From Arthrobacter sp. ZGTC131 (GTDB lineage: Bacteria; Actinomycetota; Actinomycetes; Actinomycetales; Micrococcaceae), in NCBI RefSeq assembly GCF_002929275.1, contig NZ_PJIK01000005.1, positions 1 to 64,000 of the forward strand: a stretch of 64,000 nt of DNA, written 5' to 3'. Both the position numbers and the translations under genes were made by a program. Below, piece after piece: positions 25,349 through 34,252 of this stretch. How positions within the stretch are numbered: the stretch's first letter is position 1; every line of letters starts with the position of its first letter. Below the pieces are notes generated by a model. That model made no database searches and had not been told where the DNA came from. It saw only the letters and a list, made by a program, of their open reading frames with translations.

Positions 25349-26023
25349 TCACGACGGCGGGTCGGTCACCTGGATCCGCACGGCACAGGCGTCCGCGGCT
25401 GCTTTCTTCAGCACAGCCGCACGGGGATCGGGGACGTCGAGGTAGGCCAGCCGCTGCACCTTGGCGTAGGCCTTGAGCGCCGGCTCGTCGAGGACCAGCT
25501 CGGCCATGCCCCTGTCGCCGCCGGGAACGATGTACTCGATGACCTGCCCGGCAAACACCTGCCGTGCCTGGTCAGCAACGGCCTCCACCATCGCGTCCGC
25601 CTGGTTGGCGCGGCGCCGCGCGTACCGCTGCTGGGACTGGCCGCCGGCTGCGGTGCGCGACTGCACGTACTTCGATCCGGTCTTGGCGGCCAGGAGCCTG
25701 CCCTCACTCGCCACGGCCACCCCGTATCCGCCCCTCCGAATGAGGACCAGGCCGATCCTCCGGGGTTGCGACGCGAGGGAGGCCAGCCGGGCCACCAGAT
25801 CGGCGCCCCGTCCGGGCCGGCCGTCGTCCGGCCACGGCGCCTGGAGCAACGCGCTGGCGCCGTCGGCCGCAAGCAGCCGCACGCCGTCGTCGTGGTCCGC
25901 AATCTCAAGGTCCCCGTGGCTGGCACCGAAGCGATCCACCCAGCCGGCCAGCCGTGCGCCGGAGATGAATGCGGTCCGGGAGGCTACGGCAGGACGTCCC
26001 ACTGATTCGCCGCTGTGTGACAC
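25349..26023 (-). CDS. acVLRF1-type peptidyl-tRNA hydrolase (Vms1-like release factor domain)
   Basis: The 224-residue protein matches the actinobacterial VLRF1 family. The diagnostic region is GSKYVQSRTAAGGQSQQR at residues 116-133, with Gln129 in the place of the catalytic glutamine of eRF1/Vms1-type release factors, followed by a basic helix YARRRANQADAM. Vms1/ANKZF1 frees nascent chains from tRNA on stalled large ribosomal subunits; a similar rescue role here is inferred from the family. It is a single gene, divergent from rarA, with only about 60 bases between the two starts. Confidence 0.82.
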   Translation of the reverse strand: MSHSGESVGRPAVASRTAFISGARLAGWVDRFGASHGDLEIADHDDGVRLLAADGASALLQAPWPDDGRPGRGADLVARLASLASQPRRIGLVLIRRGGYGVAVASEGRLLAAKTGSKYVQSRTAAGGQSQQRYARRRANQADAMVEAVADQARQVFAGQVIEYIVPGGDRGMAELVLDEPALKAYAKVQRLAYLDVPDPRAAVLKKAAADACAVRIQVTDPPS

Positions 26024-26073
26024 TGCCGACTTCCTTGCTCCCGTGACCGGACTTTGCCCGATGAATCTATGAG

Positions 26074-26088
26074 TAGCCTATCTATGTG
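26074..26088 (+). promoter_or_regulatory. Probable leaderless promoter of rarA
   Basis: TAGCCT (26074-26079) ends exactly 6 bases before the GTG at 26086, with no Shine-Dalgarno sequence in between. Confidence 0.5.
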
Positions 26089-27591
26089 GATGATCTCTTC
26101 GGCCCGGGGCCGGACAACGAAGACGAGGGCGACGGCGACGCCTCACCGTCGGGCCTCCCGGGTGGTGGTCCGCTTGGCGGGCGAACGGCCTCGCCGCGCA
26201 GTCCGCTGGCTGTCCGGATGCGGCCGCGCACCCTGGATGACGTGGTGGGCCAGCAGCACCTGCTGGGGCAGGGCTCGCCGCTTCGCCAGCTGGCCGCCGG
26301 TACCGATGCCGTTGGACCGGCCGGTCCAAGCTCGCTCATCCTCTGGGGTCCGCCGGGCACCGGCAAAACAACGCTGGCGCATGTGATCGCGCGGGGGCCA
26401 GGGCGCAAGTTCGTGGAACTGTCCGCCATCACGGCCGGCGTCAAGGACGTGCGCCGGGTCATGGACGAGGCCCTGACCGCCCGCGACCTCTACAAAACCA
26501 CCACGGTCCTGTTCCTCGACGAGATCCACCGCTTCAACAAAGCGCAGCAGGATGCGCTGCTGCCCGGCGTCGAAAACCGCTGGGTGGTACTCGTGGCAGC
26601 AACCACCGAGAACCCGTCCTTCTCCGTGGTCTCCCCGCTGCTCTCCCGCTCGCTCCTCCTCACGCTCAAGCCGCTGACCGACGCCGACATTGAGGGCCTG
26701 CTCGAGCGCGCCGTTGAGGACGCCCGGGGGCTGAACGGCAAGGTCCGGCTCAGTGCAGACGCCCTGGCCCACCTGGTCAGGCTGTCCGGCGGGGACGCCC
26801 GGCGCGCCCTGACCGCGCTGGAGGCTGCTGCCGGCGTGGCGTTCGGCGACGCGGACGACGTCGCCCCTTCGCCGGGCGGCGGAACTGCCGACGCCGAGCC
26901 TGCCGCCAACGCCGACGGCGACACTTCCGCCGCCGCCCCGGCGCCTGAAGAGCCGGTCACCGTTGAGCTCCGCCACACCGAGCGGGCGCTGGACGTCGCC
27001 GCGGTCCGGTACGACCGCGCCGGCGACCAGCACTATGACGTCGCGAGTGCCTTCATCAAGTCCATCCGGGGTTCCGACGTGGATGCGGCGCTGCACTACC
27101 TCGCACGGATGCTGGAGGCGGGGGAGGACCCGCGCTTCGTGGCCCGCCGCATCGTGATTTCCGCGGCGGAGGACGTGGGCATGGCCGACCCCACCGCGCT
27201 GCAGACCGCCGTGGCGGCCGCACAGGCGGTCCAGCTGATCGGCATGCCGGAAGGCAGGATCGTCTTGGCCGAGGCCGTGGTCCACCTCGCCACGGCGCCG
27301 AAGTCGAACGCCGCCTACATGGGCCTGAACAAGGCCATTGCGGACGTCCGGGCAGGCCTGGGCAACGGAATCCCCGCGCACCTGCGGGACGCGCACTACC
27401 CCGGATCGAAGCAGCTGGGCCACGGGCAGGGGTACAAGTACGCCCACGACGCCCCGCACTCCGTGGCCCGCCAGCAGTACCCGCCGGATGACCTCGTGGG
27501 CCGCGACTACTACGAGCCCACCGGCAACGGGGCTGAGCGGGACATCGCCGTCCGGCTTGAACGCCTCCGGAAGATCGTCCGGGGCAAGTGA
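26086..27591 (+). CDS. rarA: Replication-associated recombination protein A (RarA/MgsA AAA+ ATPase)
   Basis: The 501-residue AAA+ ATPase of the clamp-loader clade has Walker [10 protein letters not shown] (residues 88-96), Walker [21 protein letters not shown], sensor 1 AATTENPSF and the C-terminal RarA tetramerisation region ([21 protein letters not shown]). It acts at stalled replication forks. The first 40 residues are acidic and Gly/Pro-rich. An Ala/Asp/Glu-rich insertion (about residues 260-290) interrupts the domain before the C-terminal part; both features are common in actinobacterial RarA. The GTG start appears leaderless. Confidence 0.95.
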   Translation: MDDLFGPGPDNEDEGDGDASPSGLPGGGPLGGRTASPRSPLAVRMRPRTLDDVVGQQHLLGQGSPLRQLAAGTDAVGPAGPSSLILWGPPGTGKTTLAHVIARGPGRKFVELSAITAGVKDVRRVMDEALTARDLYKTTTVLFLDEIHRFNKAQQDALLPGVENRWVVLVAATTENPSFSVVSPLLSRSLLLTLKPLTDADIEGLLERAVEDARGLNGKVRLSADALAHLVRLSGGDARRALTALEAAAGVAFGDADDVAPSPGGGTADAEPAANADGDTSAAAPAPEEPVTVELRHTERALDVAAVRYDRAGDQHYDVASAFIKSIRGSDVDAALHYLARMLEAGEDPRFVARRIVISAAEDVGMADPTALQTAVAAAQAVQLIGMPEGRIVLAEAVVHLATAPKSNAAYMGLNKAIADVRAGLGNGIPAHLRDAHYPGSKQLGHGQGYKYAHDAPHSVARQQYPPDDLVGRDYYEPTGNGAERDIAVRLERLRKIVRGK

Positions 27592-27600
27592 GCATCATGC

Positions 27601-27606
27601 TAAGAT
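27601..27606 (+). promoter_or_regulatory. -10-like element for rpsD
   Basis: TAAGAT lies right after rarA. Initiation 6-7 bases later would give an rpsD leader of about 150 bases that contains a 20-codon ORF. Confidence 0.4.
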
Positions 27607-27665
27607 TGATGTTTGTCTGGCAAGGCGCGGACGCAAAATCCACCAAATTCACGTTTGATGAGGTT

Positions 27666-27728
27666 ATGCCTGTGCCCAGTAGCAAAAGGCAGCGGTTGGC
27701 CGATGCTCTCCATCGTGGAGGCCAGTAA
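27666..27728 (+). CDS. Possible 20-codon leader ORF before rpsD
   Basis: An ATG with GAGG a few bases upstream opens a 20-codon frame ending in TAA, 33 bases before the rpsD start. The peptide is basic (SSKRQRLADALHRGGQ at its C-terminus). No family is recognised. It may be a chance frame, a leader peptide, or part of a structured rpsD leader through which S4 regulates itself. Confidence 0.3.
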   Translation: MPVPSSKRQRLADALHRGGQ

Positions 27729-27761
27729 CACTGACACACCGCAGTAATTGGAAGGACACAA

Positions 27762-28388
27762 GTGGCTAACAACACTCGTGCTCGCCGTACCGCACGCCTC
27801 TCGCGTGCACTCGGCATCGCTCTGACCCCCAAGGCCGCCAAGTACATGGAGCGCCGCCCGTACGGCCCCGGTGAGCATGGCCGTGCCCGCAAGAAGCAGG
27901 ACTCCGACTACGCCGTACGTCTGCGCGAAAAGCAGCGTCTGCGCGCCCAGTACGGCATCCGCGAAGCCCAGATGACCCGTGCCTTCGAAGAAGCACGCCG
28001 CACCAAGGGCCTGACCGGTGAAAACCTGATCGAACTGCTCGAAATGCGTCTCGACGCCCTCGTGCTGCGTGCCGGCTTCGCCCGCACCATCGCCCAGGCC
28101 CGCCAGCTGGTTGTGCACCGCCACATCCTGGTTGACGGCATCCGCGTCGACCGCCCGTCCTTCCGCGTCGGCGAGGGCCAGCTGGTCCACGTTCACAGCC
28201 GCAGCGAAACCATGCCTCCGTTCCAGGTTGCAGCAGCCGGCGCGCACCGCGACGTCCTGCCCCAGGTTCCGGCCTACCTGGACGTCAAGCTCGACGCCCT
28301 GCAGGCACGCCTGGTCCGTCGCCCGAAGCGCTCCGAGGTCCCCGTGACCTGCGAAGAGCAGCTCGTCGTCGAATTCTACGCACGCTAA
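27762..28388 (+). CDS. rpsD: 30S ribosomal protein S4
   Basis: 208 residues; N-terminal MANNTRARRTARLSRALGI, the S4 RNA-binding domain (MRLDALVLRAGFARTIAQARQLVVHRHILVDGIRVDRPSFRVGEGQLV) and a conserved C-terminal EEQLVVEFYAR. S4 starts assembly of the 30S subunit by binding 16S rRNA. GTG start with GGAAGGA upstream. It stands alone here instead of in the alpha operon, as in many high-GC Gram-positives. It has no zinc-binding cysteine cluster at the N-terminus. Confidence 0.97.
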   Translation: MANNTRARRTARLSRALGIALTPKAAKYMERRPYGPGEHGRARKKQDSDYAVRLREKQRLRAQYGIREAQMTRAFEEARRTKGLTGENLIELLEMRLDALVLRAGFARTIAQARQLVVHRHILVDGIRVDRPSFRVGEGQLVHVHSRSETMPPFQVAAAGAHRDVLPQVPAYLDVKLDALQARLVRRPKRSEVPVTCEEQLVVEFYAR

Positions 28389-28409
28389 ATTTCCGGCAGC
28401 GTACCCAAG

Positions 28410-28440
28410 GAAGCCCGTGGCAAGCGCCGCGGGCTTCTTT
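28410..28440 (+). terminator. Rho-independent terminator after rpsD
   Basis: GAAGCCCG (28410-28417) pairs with CGGGCTTC (28430-28437), with a further GGC/GCC inside, followed by TTT. It lies about 20 bases after the rpsD stop. Confidence 0.8.
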
Positions 28441-28533
28441 GTATGTAAGGTACTTGGGGGACATCCGCGGCTGGCGCACACTGCCGCCGAGGACCATGTA
28501 CCGTTCCACGGAGTTTCAAGGAGATGAACGTCT

Positions 28534-28908
28534 ATGTCTGGTGGCGATATTGCCGGCCTGATCGCGGCCGGAGTATTTGCGCTCCTGGTCCTGTTGCTTG
28601 CTGTCCCGATCCTGAAGCTGGGGCGGGTATTTGATGAGGTGCGGACCTCGATCCGCTCCATCAGCGACGGTGCGACCCCACTCATGGACGAAGTCACGGC
28701 GACCGTATCCACCACCAACCAGCAGCTGAAGAAGGTGGACGGCATCGCTTCCAACGTTTCGGACGCCTCCGCGAACATCTCGGCGCTTTCCTCCCTGGTT
28801 GCCGCCACTGTGGGCTCGCCGCTGATCAAGGTGGCCGCCTTCAGCTACGGCGTTCGCACCGCCTTCGCCGCACGCAAGAAGCCCGCAGCCGGCCGTCGCA
28901 GCCGCTAG
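28534..28908 (+). CDS. DUF948 family small membrane protein
   Basis: 124 residues: one N-terminal membrane helix (IAGLIAAGVFALLVLLLAVPILKL) followed by a mostly helical soluble part (VFDEVRTSIRSISDGATPLMDEVTATVSTTNQQLKKVDGIASNVSDASANISAL) like a methyl-accepting-type coiled coil, and a basic tail. This is the DUF948 layout; function unknown. The GGAG ribosome site is about 10 bases upstream. It is followed by another small membrane protein and alaS. Confidence 0.85.
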   Translation: MSGGDIAGLIAAGVFALLVLLLAVPILKLGRVFDEVRTSIRSISDGATPLMDEVTATVSTTNQQLKKVDGIASNVSDASANISALSSLVAATVGSPLIKVAAFSYGVRTAFAARKKPAAGRRSR

Positions 28909-28929
28909 CCCCCACCCGGAGAACTTAAA

Positions 28930-29160
28930 ATGAAACGACTTGTCTGGATGGGAATCGGCGTGGCTATCGGAGTCATCGCCTTCCGCAAAATCACCGAGGC
29001 CCAGGCGAACCTGGGGCCGGAGGGCCTGAACCGCGCCGTGGGCCGACTGGCCGACGGCGTCTACGACTTCGCGGACGCCGTCCGGGCCGGGATGCACGAG
29101 CGGGAGACCGACCTCCGCACCGCGCTCGGCGTCGAATCCCAGGACGTTGTACGGCGATAG
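28930..29160 (+). CDS. Small membrane protein upstream of alaS
   Basis: 76 residues: one short hydrophobic N-terminal segment (LVWMGIGVAIGVIAF) and an acidic helical tail (LNRAVGRLADGVYDFADAVRAGMHERETDLRTALGV). It looks like the small proteins commonly encoded between the DUF948 gene and alaS in actinobacteria. Function unknown. Start ATG with GGAG upstream, 21 bases after the previous gene, so the two are probably co-transcribed. Confidence 0.8.
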   Translation: MKRLVWMGIGVAIGVIAFRKITEAQANLGPEGLNRAVGRLADGVYDFADAVRAGMHERETDLRTALGVESQDVVRR

Positions 29161-29272
29161 CCGCCCGCTGCGGGAGAATTAAACAGGCAGCAACCGTCAT
29201 TTCCGGAACAGCCACCTGAATCAACTGTCACGCGGCAGAACGCGTGAACCAAGAAGGGTAAGTAATCAGCTC

Positions 29273-31951
29273 ATGAAGTCGCAGGAGATCACCAAGCGCT
29301 GGATCGACTTTTTCGTCAGCAAGGGCCACACCGCCGTGCCCTCCGCCTCCCTGGTCTCCAGTGACCCGTCCCTGCTGTTCACGGTTGCCGGAATGGTGCC
29401 GTTCATTCCGTACCTGACCGCGCGGGAGGAGCCGCCCTACAACCGGGCCACCAGCGTGCAGAAGTGCATCCGCACCGGCGACATCGAGGAAGTGGGCAAG
29501 ACTGCCCGCCACGGCACCTTCTTCCAGATGTGCGGCAACTTTTCCTTTGGCGATTACTTCAAGGAAGACGCCATCAAGTTCGCCTGGGAACTGCTCACCA
29601 CCAGCGTTGAGGACGGCGGTTACGGCCTTCCGCCGGAACTGCTGTGGGTGACTGTCTACGAAGAGGACGACGAAGCCAAGGACCTCTGGCTCAAGAACAC
29701 CGGCGTCCCCGCCAGCCGGATCCAGCGCATGGGCAAAGCCGACAACTACTGGCACACCGGCCAGCCCGGACCGGCCGGCCCGTGCTCGGAGATTTACTAC
29801 GACCGTGGTCCCGCGTACGGCGTGGAAGGCGGCCCCATCGCCGACGAAAACCGGTACGTCGAAATCTGGAACCTGGTGTTCATGCAGTACCAGATCAACA
29901 ACGTCCGCTCCAAGGACGACTTCGACATCGTGGGCGAACTGCCCAAAAAGAACATCGACACCGGCCTGGGCATGGAGCGCCTCGCCATGATCCTGCAGGG
30001 TGTCGAGAACATGTACGAGACCGACCAGGTCCGCCCGGTCATCGACAAAGCGGCCGAGCTCTCCGGCAAGGAATACACGTCGGCGGAAACGGCCGACGAT
30101 CCCCACCACACGGACGACGTCCGGATGCGCGTGGTGGGAGACCACATCCGCTCGGCGCTGATGCTCATCGCCGACGGTGTCACTCCGTCCAACGAGGGCC
30201 GCGGCTACGTGCTGCGCCGCCTGATCCGCCGCGCCGTCCGCTCGATGCGCCTGCTCGGCGTCGAAAAGGCCTGCCTGCCGGACCTCCTGCCCGCCTCCCG
30301 CGACGCCATGAAGGGCGTGTACCCGATCGTGGAGACGGACTTCGACCGCATCAGCCGGATCGCCTACGCGGAAGAGAAGGCATTCCTCCGGACCATTGCC
30401 TCCGGCACGGCCCGCCTCGAAGATGCCGTCAACGAGTCCAAGGCCGCAGGCCGGCCGCTGTCCGGCGCCGACGCGTTTGCCCTGCACGACACGTACGGTT
30501 TCCCGATCGACCTCACGCTGGAGATGGCCGAAGAAGCCGGGCTGAAGGTCGACGAGCCGGAGTTCCGCAAGCTCATGCTGGAGCAGCGCAAGCGCGCCCA
30601 GGCCGACGCCAAGGGCAAGAAGGGCGCTCACGCGGATCTTAGCGCCTTCCAGGAGCTGCTGTCGGAGGGGGAGACCGTCTTCACCGGTTACACCGAGCTC
30701 GACGGCGAGTCCCGTGTCCGCGGGATCCTCAGCTACGGCCGCAAGGTTTCCCAGGCGGCCACGGGCGACGAGATCGAACTGGTCCTCGCCGAAACACCGT
30801 TCTACGCCGAAGCCGGCGGCCAGGCTGCGGACACCGGCCTCATCACCGGTGACGGGTTCGTCGTCGAAGTTCTCGACGTCCAGCGGCCGGTCAAGGGCCT
30901 CAGCGTCCACAAGGCGATCGTCCGCGAGGGCGAAATCGCGTCCGATGCGCTGGTGCGCGCCGCGGTGGACCGTGAACGCCGCCATGCCGCCGAGCAGGCG
31001 CACACGGGAACGCACATCGTGCACGCGGCGCTGCACCAGATCCTGGGCCCGGAAGCCACCCAGCGCGGCTCCTATAACAAGGCCGGGTACCTGCGCTTCG
31101 ACTTCGCCTGGGGCGAGGGACTCAGCGCAGCCACCCGCTCCGAGATCGAGGAAGTGTCCAACCTGGCCATCCGGAACGACTTCCGCGTGGACACCAAGGT
31201 CATGGCCCTCGCCGAAGCCAAGGCGCTCGGCGCCATGGCCCTGTTCGGAGAGAACTACGGCAGCGAAGTCCGTGTCGTCGAAATCGACGGCGCGTGGTCG
31301 CGCGAGCTGTGCGGCGGCACGCACGTTTCCAACACGTCCCTCATCGGCAGCCTGTCGCTGCTGGGCGAGCAGTCCGTGGGATCGGGTAACCGCCGCGTCG
31401 AGGCATTCGTCGGCATGGACGCTTTCCGCCACCTCGCCGCCGAGCGAGCCCTGGTGACGGAGCTGACCGAAATGCTCAAGGTCCCGTCCGGCCAGCTGGC
31501 CGACAGGATCGCCACGACCCTGACCAAGCTCAAGGCCACGGAAAAGGAGCTGGATCGGCTCCGCAAGGAGAAGCTCAGCGCCGAGGCCGCACAGCTTGTG
31601 GGTACAGCCAAGGACGCCGCAGGCGTTCGTGTCATCGCACACGACGCCGGCCAGGTCAGCGGTGCGGACGACCTCCGCGGACTCGCCATGGACCTTCGGA
31701 ACCGCCTCGGGTCCGAAGCCTCCACGGTGGCCGTGGCCGGAGTCAGCAACGACCGCCCGGTCATCCTGATCGCCACGAATGAAGCCGCACGCGCAGCCGG
31801 GGTCAAAGCCGGAGCGCTGGTCCGGCTCGCGGCCGGCATCCTCGGCGGCGGCGGGGGCGGCAAGGACGACGTCGCCCAGGGCGGCGGCACCGACGCCTCG
31901 AAGGTCGGCCCGGCCCTGGCGGCCGTCGTAGATGCCGTAACCCGGCGCTAG
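29273..31951 (+). CDS. alaS: Alanyl-tRNA synthetase
   Basis: 892 residues in the usual order: class II core (MKSQEITKRWIDFFVSKGH, RHGTFFQMCGNFSFGDYFK, LGMERLAMILQG), tRNA recognition domain, editing domain with the zinc site (AHTGTHIVHAAL and, later, CGGTHVSNTSLIG) and a Gly-rich C-Ala/DHHA1 domain (GGGGGGKDDVAQGGG). It charges tRNA-Ala and clears Ser and Gly mistakes. The nearest purine-rich ribosome site (AAGAAGGG) is unusually far, about 15 bases from the ATG. Confidence 0.97.
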   Translation: MKSQEITKRWIDFFVSKGHTAVPSASLVSSDPSLLFTVAGMVPFIPYLTAREEPPYNRATSVQKCIRTGDIEEVGKTARHGTFFQMCGNFSFGDYFKEDAIKFAWELLTTSVEDGGYGLPPELLWVTVYEEDDEAKDLWLKNTGVPASRIQRMGKADNYWHTGQPGPAGPCSEIYYDRGPAYGVEGGPIADENRYVEIWNLVFMQYQINNVRSKDDFDIVGELPKKNIDTGLGMERLAMILQGVENMYETDQVRPVIDKAAELSGKEYTSAETADDPHHTDDVRMRVVGDHIRSALMLIADGVTPSNEGRGYVLRRLIRRAVRSMRLLGVEKACLPDLLPASRDAMKGVYPIVETDFDRISRIAYAEEKAFLRTIASGTARLEDAVNESKAAGRPLSGADAFALHDTYGFPIDLTLEMAEEAGLKVDEPEFRKLMLEQRKRAQADAKGKKGAHADLSAFQELLSEGETVFTGYTELDGESRVRGILSYGRKVSQAATGDEIELVLAETPFYAEAGGQAADTGLITGDGFVVEVLDVQRPVKGLSVHKAIVREGEIASDALVRAAVDRERRHAAEQAHTGTHIVHAALHQILGPEATQRGSYNKAGYLRFDFAWGEGLSAATRSEIEEVSNLAIRNDFRVDTKVMALAEAKALGAMALFGENYGSEVRVVEIDGAWSRELCGGTHVSNTSLIGSLSLLGEQSVGSGNRRVEAFVGMDAFRHLAAERALVTELTEMLKVPSGQLADRIATTLTKLKATEKELDRLRKEKLSAEAAQLVGTAKDAAGVRVIAHDAGQVSGADDLRGLAMDLRNRLGSEASTVAVAGVSNDRPVILIATNEAARAAGVKAGALVRLAAGILGGGGGGKDDVAQGGGTDASKVGPALAAVVDAVTRR

Positions 31952-31958
31952 CAGATCC

Positions 31959-32558
31959 GTGACCTCATCCGCTGCGTCCGACGTCTACCCCCAGGGCATC
32001 AAACTGGGGGTAGACGTGGGCACCGTCCGTGTAGGCGTTGCCATCTGTGACCGTGATGCCATCCTGGCTACGCCGTTCAAAACGCTGGACCGCAACCCCA
32101 AGAAGAACTCCGATGTCCGCGTGATTGCGGCGTTGGCGGCCGAGCGGGGCGCCGTGCAGATTTTTGTGGGCCTGCCGCGGACCATGAAGGGCGAGGAACA
32201 TGCCTCCGCCCGGATGGCCACGGAGTACGCCCAGCTGCTGGCAGACGAGCTGGGCCGCACGGGGCTGGAGGTGCCCGTTAACCTCGTTGACGAGCGCCTC
32301 AGCACGGTAACAGCGCACCGACACCTGCACGAAGCTGGCATGAGCAGCAAAAATCACCGTAAAGTGGTGGATCAGGTTGCGGCTGCGGGAATCTTGCAGC
32401 ACGCCATCGACATGCAAAAAGCCAGGGGAACGGATGTGGGGAGCCGCGTACGCGCGCTTCCCCAGCCGGGGCTGACCGGAGACGCCACAGCAAGCAGCGC
32501 TGAGCAGGCCGTCCCGGGGCAAGACACACAATCTTCAGAGGATGGAAGGCTACAGTGA
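31959..32558 (+). CDS. ruvX: Putative pre-16S rRNA nuclease RuvX/YqgF
   Basis: 199 residues with the YqgF RNase H-like fold: LGVDVGTVRVGVAICD with the first catalytic Asp, FVGLPRTMKGEE, LVDERLSTVTA and a final Asp in KVVDQVAAAGILQ. Homologues process the 5' end of 16S rRNA or act on Holliday-type substrates. The GTG start lies 7 bases after the alaS stop and has no clear ribosome site, so coupling to alaS is likely. The tail after residue 165 is not conserved. The end overlaps mltG by 4 bases. Confidence 0.92.
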   Translation: MTSSAASDVYPQGIKLGVDVGTVRVGVAICDRDAILATPFKTLDRNPKKNSDVRVIAALAAERGAVQIFVGLPRTMKGEEHASARMATEYAQLLADELGRTGLEVPVNLVDERLSTVTAHRHLHEAGMSSKNHRKVVDQVAAAGILQHAIDMQKARGTDVGSRVRALPQPGLTGDATASSAEQAVPGQDTQSSEDGRLQ

Positions 32559-34252
32559 GCCCGGTCAATAACGACGACTCCTCCGGCAGGAACTTCAGGG
32601 ACGCCGGACGGGCGCTGACGCGCAAGGAAATCCGTGCCAGGGAGAAAGCCGTCACGGCGGAATCCGACGACGTCGTTCCCGAGCACGCTTACGAGTCCGG
32701 GGAGGACTCGGCGCCCGAGATGCCCGGACACCGCCCGTCGCCCGGCCAGGCCGCGCCTGCGCAGCCTGCCGCCGCTCCGGCGCCGGCACCGCAGCGGGCA
32801 CCCGAACCGGTGACGGAGTCTGAGCCTGTGCCCGCAACGGTCGCCGTGCCGCGCGTGCCGCTGGTTGCGCCCACCGTCCAGGAGCCCGCTGCCCCGGAAC
32901 CATCGGTCCAGGCGGCAACCGTTCAGGTGCCGTCGCCGCAGGCACATGAGTTCACCCCGCACACGCACCACGGAGACACCCCGTCGTCTCACCGGGAAGG
33001 CGGCAGCGACGAAGCAGCCTTCCACCCAGACGAAGACCTGCACCACGGTGATGCCGCAGAAACCGGCTACCAGGACCACCATTATGACGCGCACCACGAA
33101 TCGTACGAGGACCATGACGCTCTTGAACACGAGGCCGTCGGCCACCAGTTGCTGGCCGATGCGGACAGCGTGACCACGGTGTCCAAACCCTCGAAGAAAG
33201 TCCGCCACCGGCGCCGTGTTGTGGCGCTGCTGCTGTCCCTCGCGCTTTTCGTCACTGCCGCGGTCGTAGGTGCACAGTTCCTCAAGCCGCTGCTCGGTAC
33301 CGACAAGGCCAGCGACTATCCCGGCCCGGGAACGGGTCAGGTGAAGGTGGCGGTGCTGCCCGGCGAGGGGCCCGTCTCGGTCGCCGCGAAACTTGAGGAA
33401 GCGAGGGTGGTAGCCAACGCCGAGACCTTCGTCTCCGAACTCACGGCGGCAGGTGGCACCCTTGCCCCCGGCGAGTACGACTTCAAGCAGGAAATGAAGA
33501 ACGCCGACGCCGTATCGGTCCTGCTCAACACCGAAGAGTCGAAGGTCATGTACTTCGCATTGAGCGCCGGACTCCGGATCGGAGAATCGCTGGAGGCAAT
33601 CTCCGAAGGCTCAGGGATACCTTTGGCCCAGCTCGAGGCGCTCAGTGATTCGCCCAAGCAGTTTGGCCTCCCCGCCGAAGCAAAGAATCTTGAGGGCTAC
33701 TTGGCGCCGGGCGAATACAGGTTCCCGCTCGGGACCACACCGAAAGCGATCCTCACGGCCCTGGTGAAGAGCACCACCGACGAGCTGAAGGCGCAAGGCG
33801 TCACCGACGCCGCCAAGCAGTATGACGTGGTTACGGTCGCGAGCATCGTGCAGGCAGAGGGCGGCCAGGCCGAGTACAAGGACGTCGCCGGCGCCATCTA
33901 CAACCGGCTCAAGCCCAACAACACTGAGACGGCTGGGCTGATCCAGTCCGATGCCACGGTCACCTACGGCCTGGGCCGGAAAAGCTTCCACATTACCGAA
34001 GAGGAAAAGGCGGACAAGTCCAATCGGTACAACACATATGCGAACCAGGGACTGCCCGTAGGTCCCATCGGTTCGCCGGGCAAGACGGCCATCGATGCTG
34101 CGGCCAAGCCGAACCAGAATGAATACATGTACTGGGTGACCATCAACCTGGACACCAAGGAGACAAAGTTCTCCAAAACACTGGCGGAGCACCAGCGTTA
34201 TGTTGACCAGTACAACATTTGGTGTGAGGCCAACCAGGGCCGCTGCGTATGA
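32555..34252 (+). CDS. mltG: Endolytic murein transglycosylase MltG with His-rich cytoplasmic segment
   Basis: 565 residues: a long cytoplasmic N-terminus, a membrane helix at about 221-241, and the YceG/MltG domain with catalytic Glu435 in VASIVQAEGG followed by YNRLK. The enzyme cuts nascent glycan strands and so helps set their length. The N-terminus is unusual: Pro/Ala-rich to residue 130, then residues 131-197 contain 15 His mixed with many Asp and Glu. It overlaps ruvX (GTGA) and aroE (ATGA) by 4 bases each, the common alaS-ruvX-mltG-aroE order. Confidence 0.94.
   Translation: MSPVNNDDSSGRNFRDAGRALTRKEIRAREKAVTAESDDVVPEHAYESGEDSAPEMPGHRPSPGQAAPAQPAAAPAPAPQRAPEPVTESEPVPATVAVPRVPLVAPTVQEPAAPEPSVQAATVQVPSPQAHEFTPHTHHGDTPSSHREGGSDEAAFHPDEDLHHGDAAETGYQDHHYDAHHESYEDHDALEHEAVGHQLLADADSVTTVSKPSKKVRHRRRVVALLLSLALFVTAAVVGAQFLKPLLGTDKASDYPGPGTGQVKVAVLPGEGPVSVAAKLEEARVVANAETFVSELTAAGGTLAPGEYDFKQEMKNADAVSVLLNTEESKVMYFALSAGLRIGESLEAISEGSGIPLAQLEALSDSPKQFGLPAEAKNLEGYLAPGEYRFPLGTTPKAILTALVKSTTDELKAQGVTDAAKQYDVVTVASIVQAEGGQAEYKDVAGAIYNRLKPNNTETAGLIQSDATVTYGLGRKSFHITEEEKADKSNRYNTYANQGLPVGPIGSPGKTAIDAAAKPNQNEYMYWVTINLDTKETKFSKTLAEHQRYVDQYNIWCEANQGRCV

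Noticed and set aside
29228-31642. An 804-codon open frame opposite alaS
   Set aside because: It is a shadow of alaS: composition is biased to Val, Gly, Asp and Leu as expected from antisense of high-GC coding DNA.
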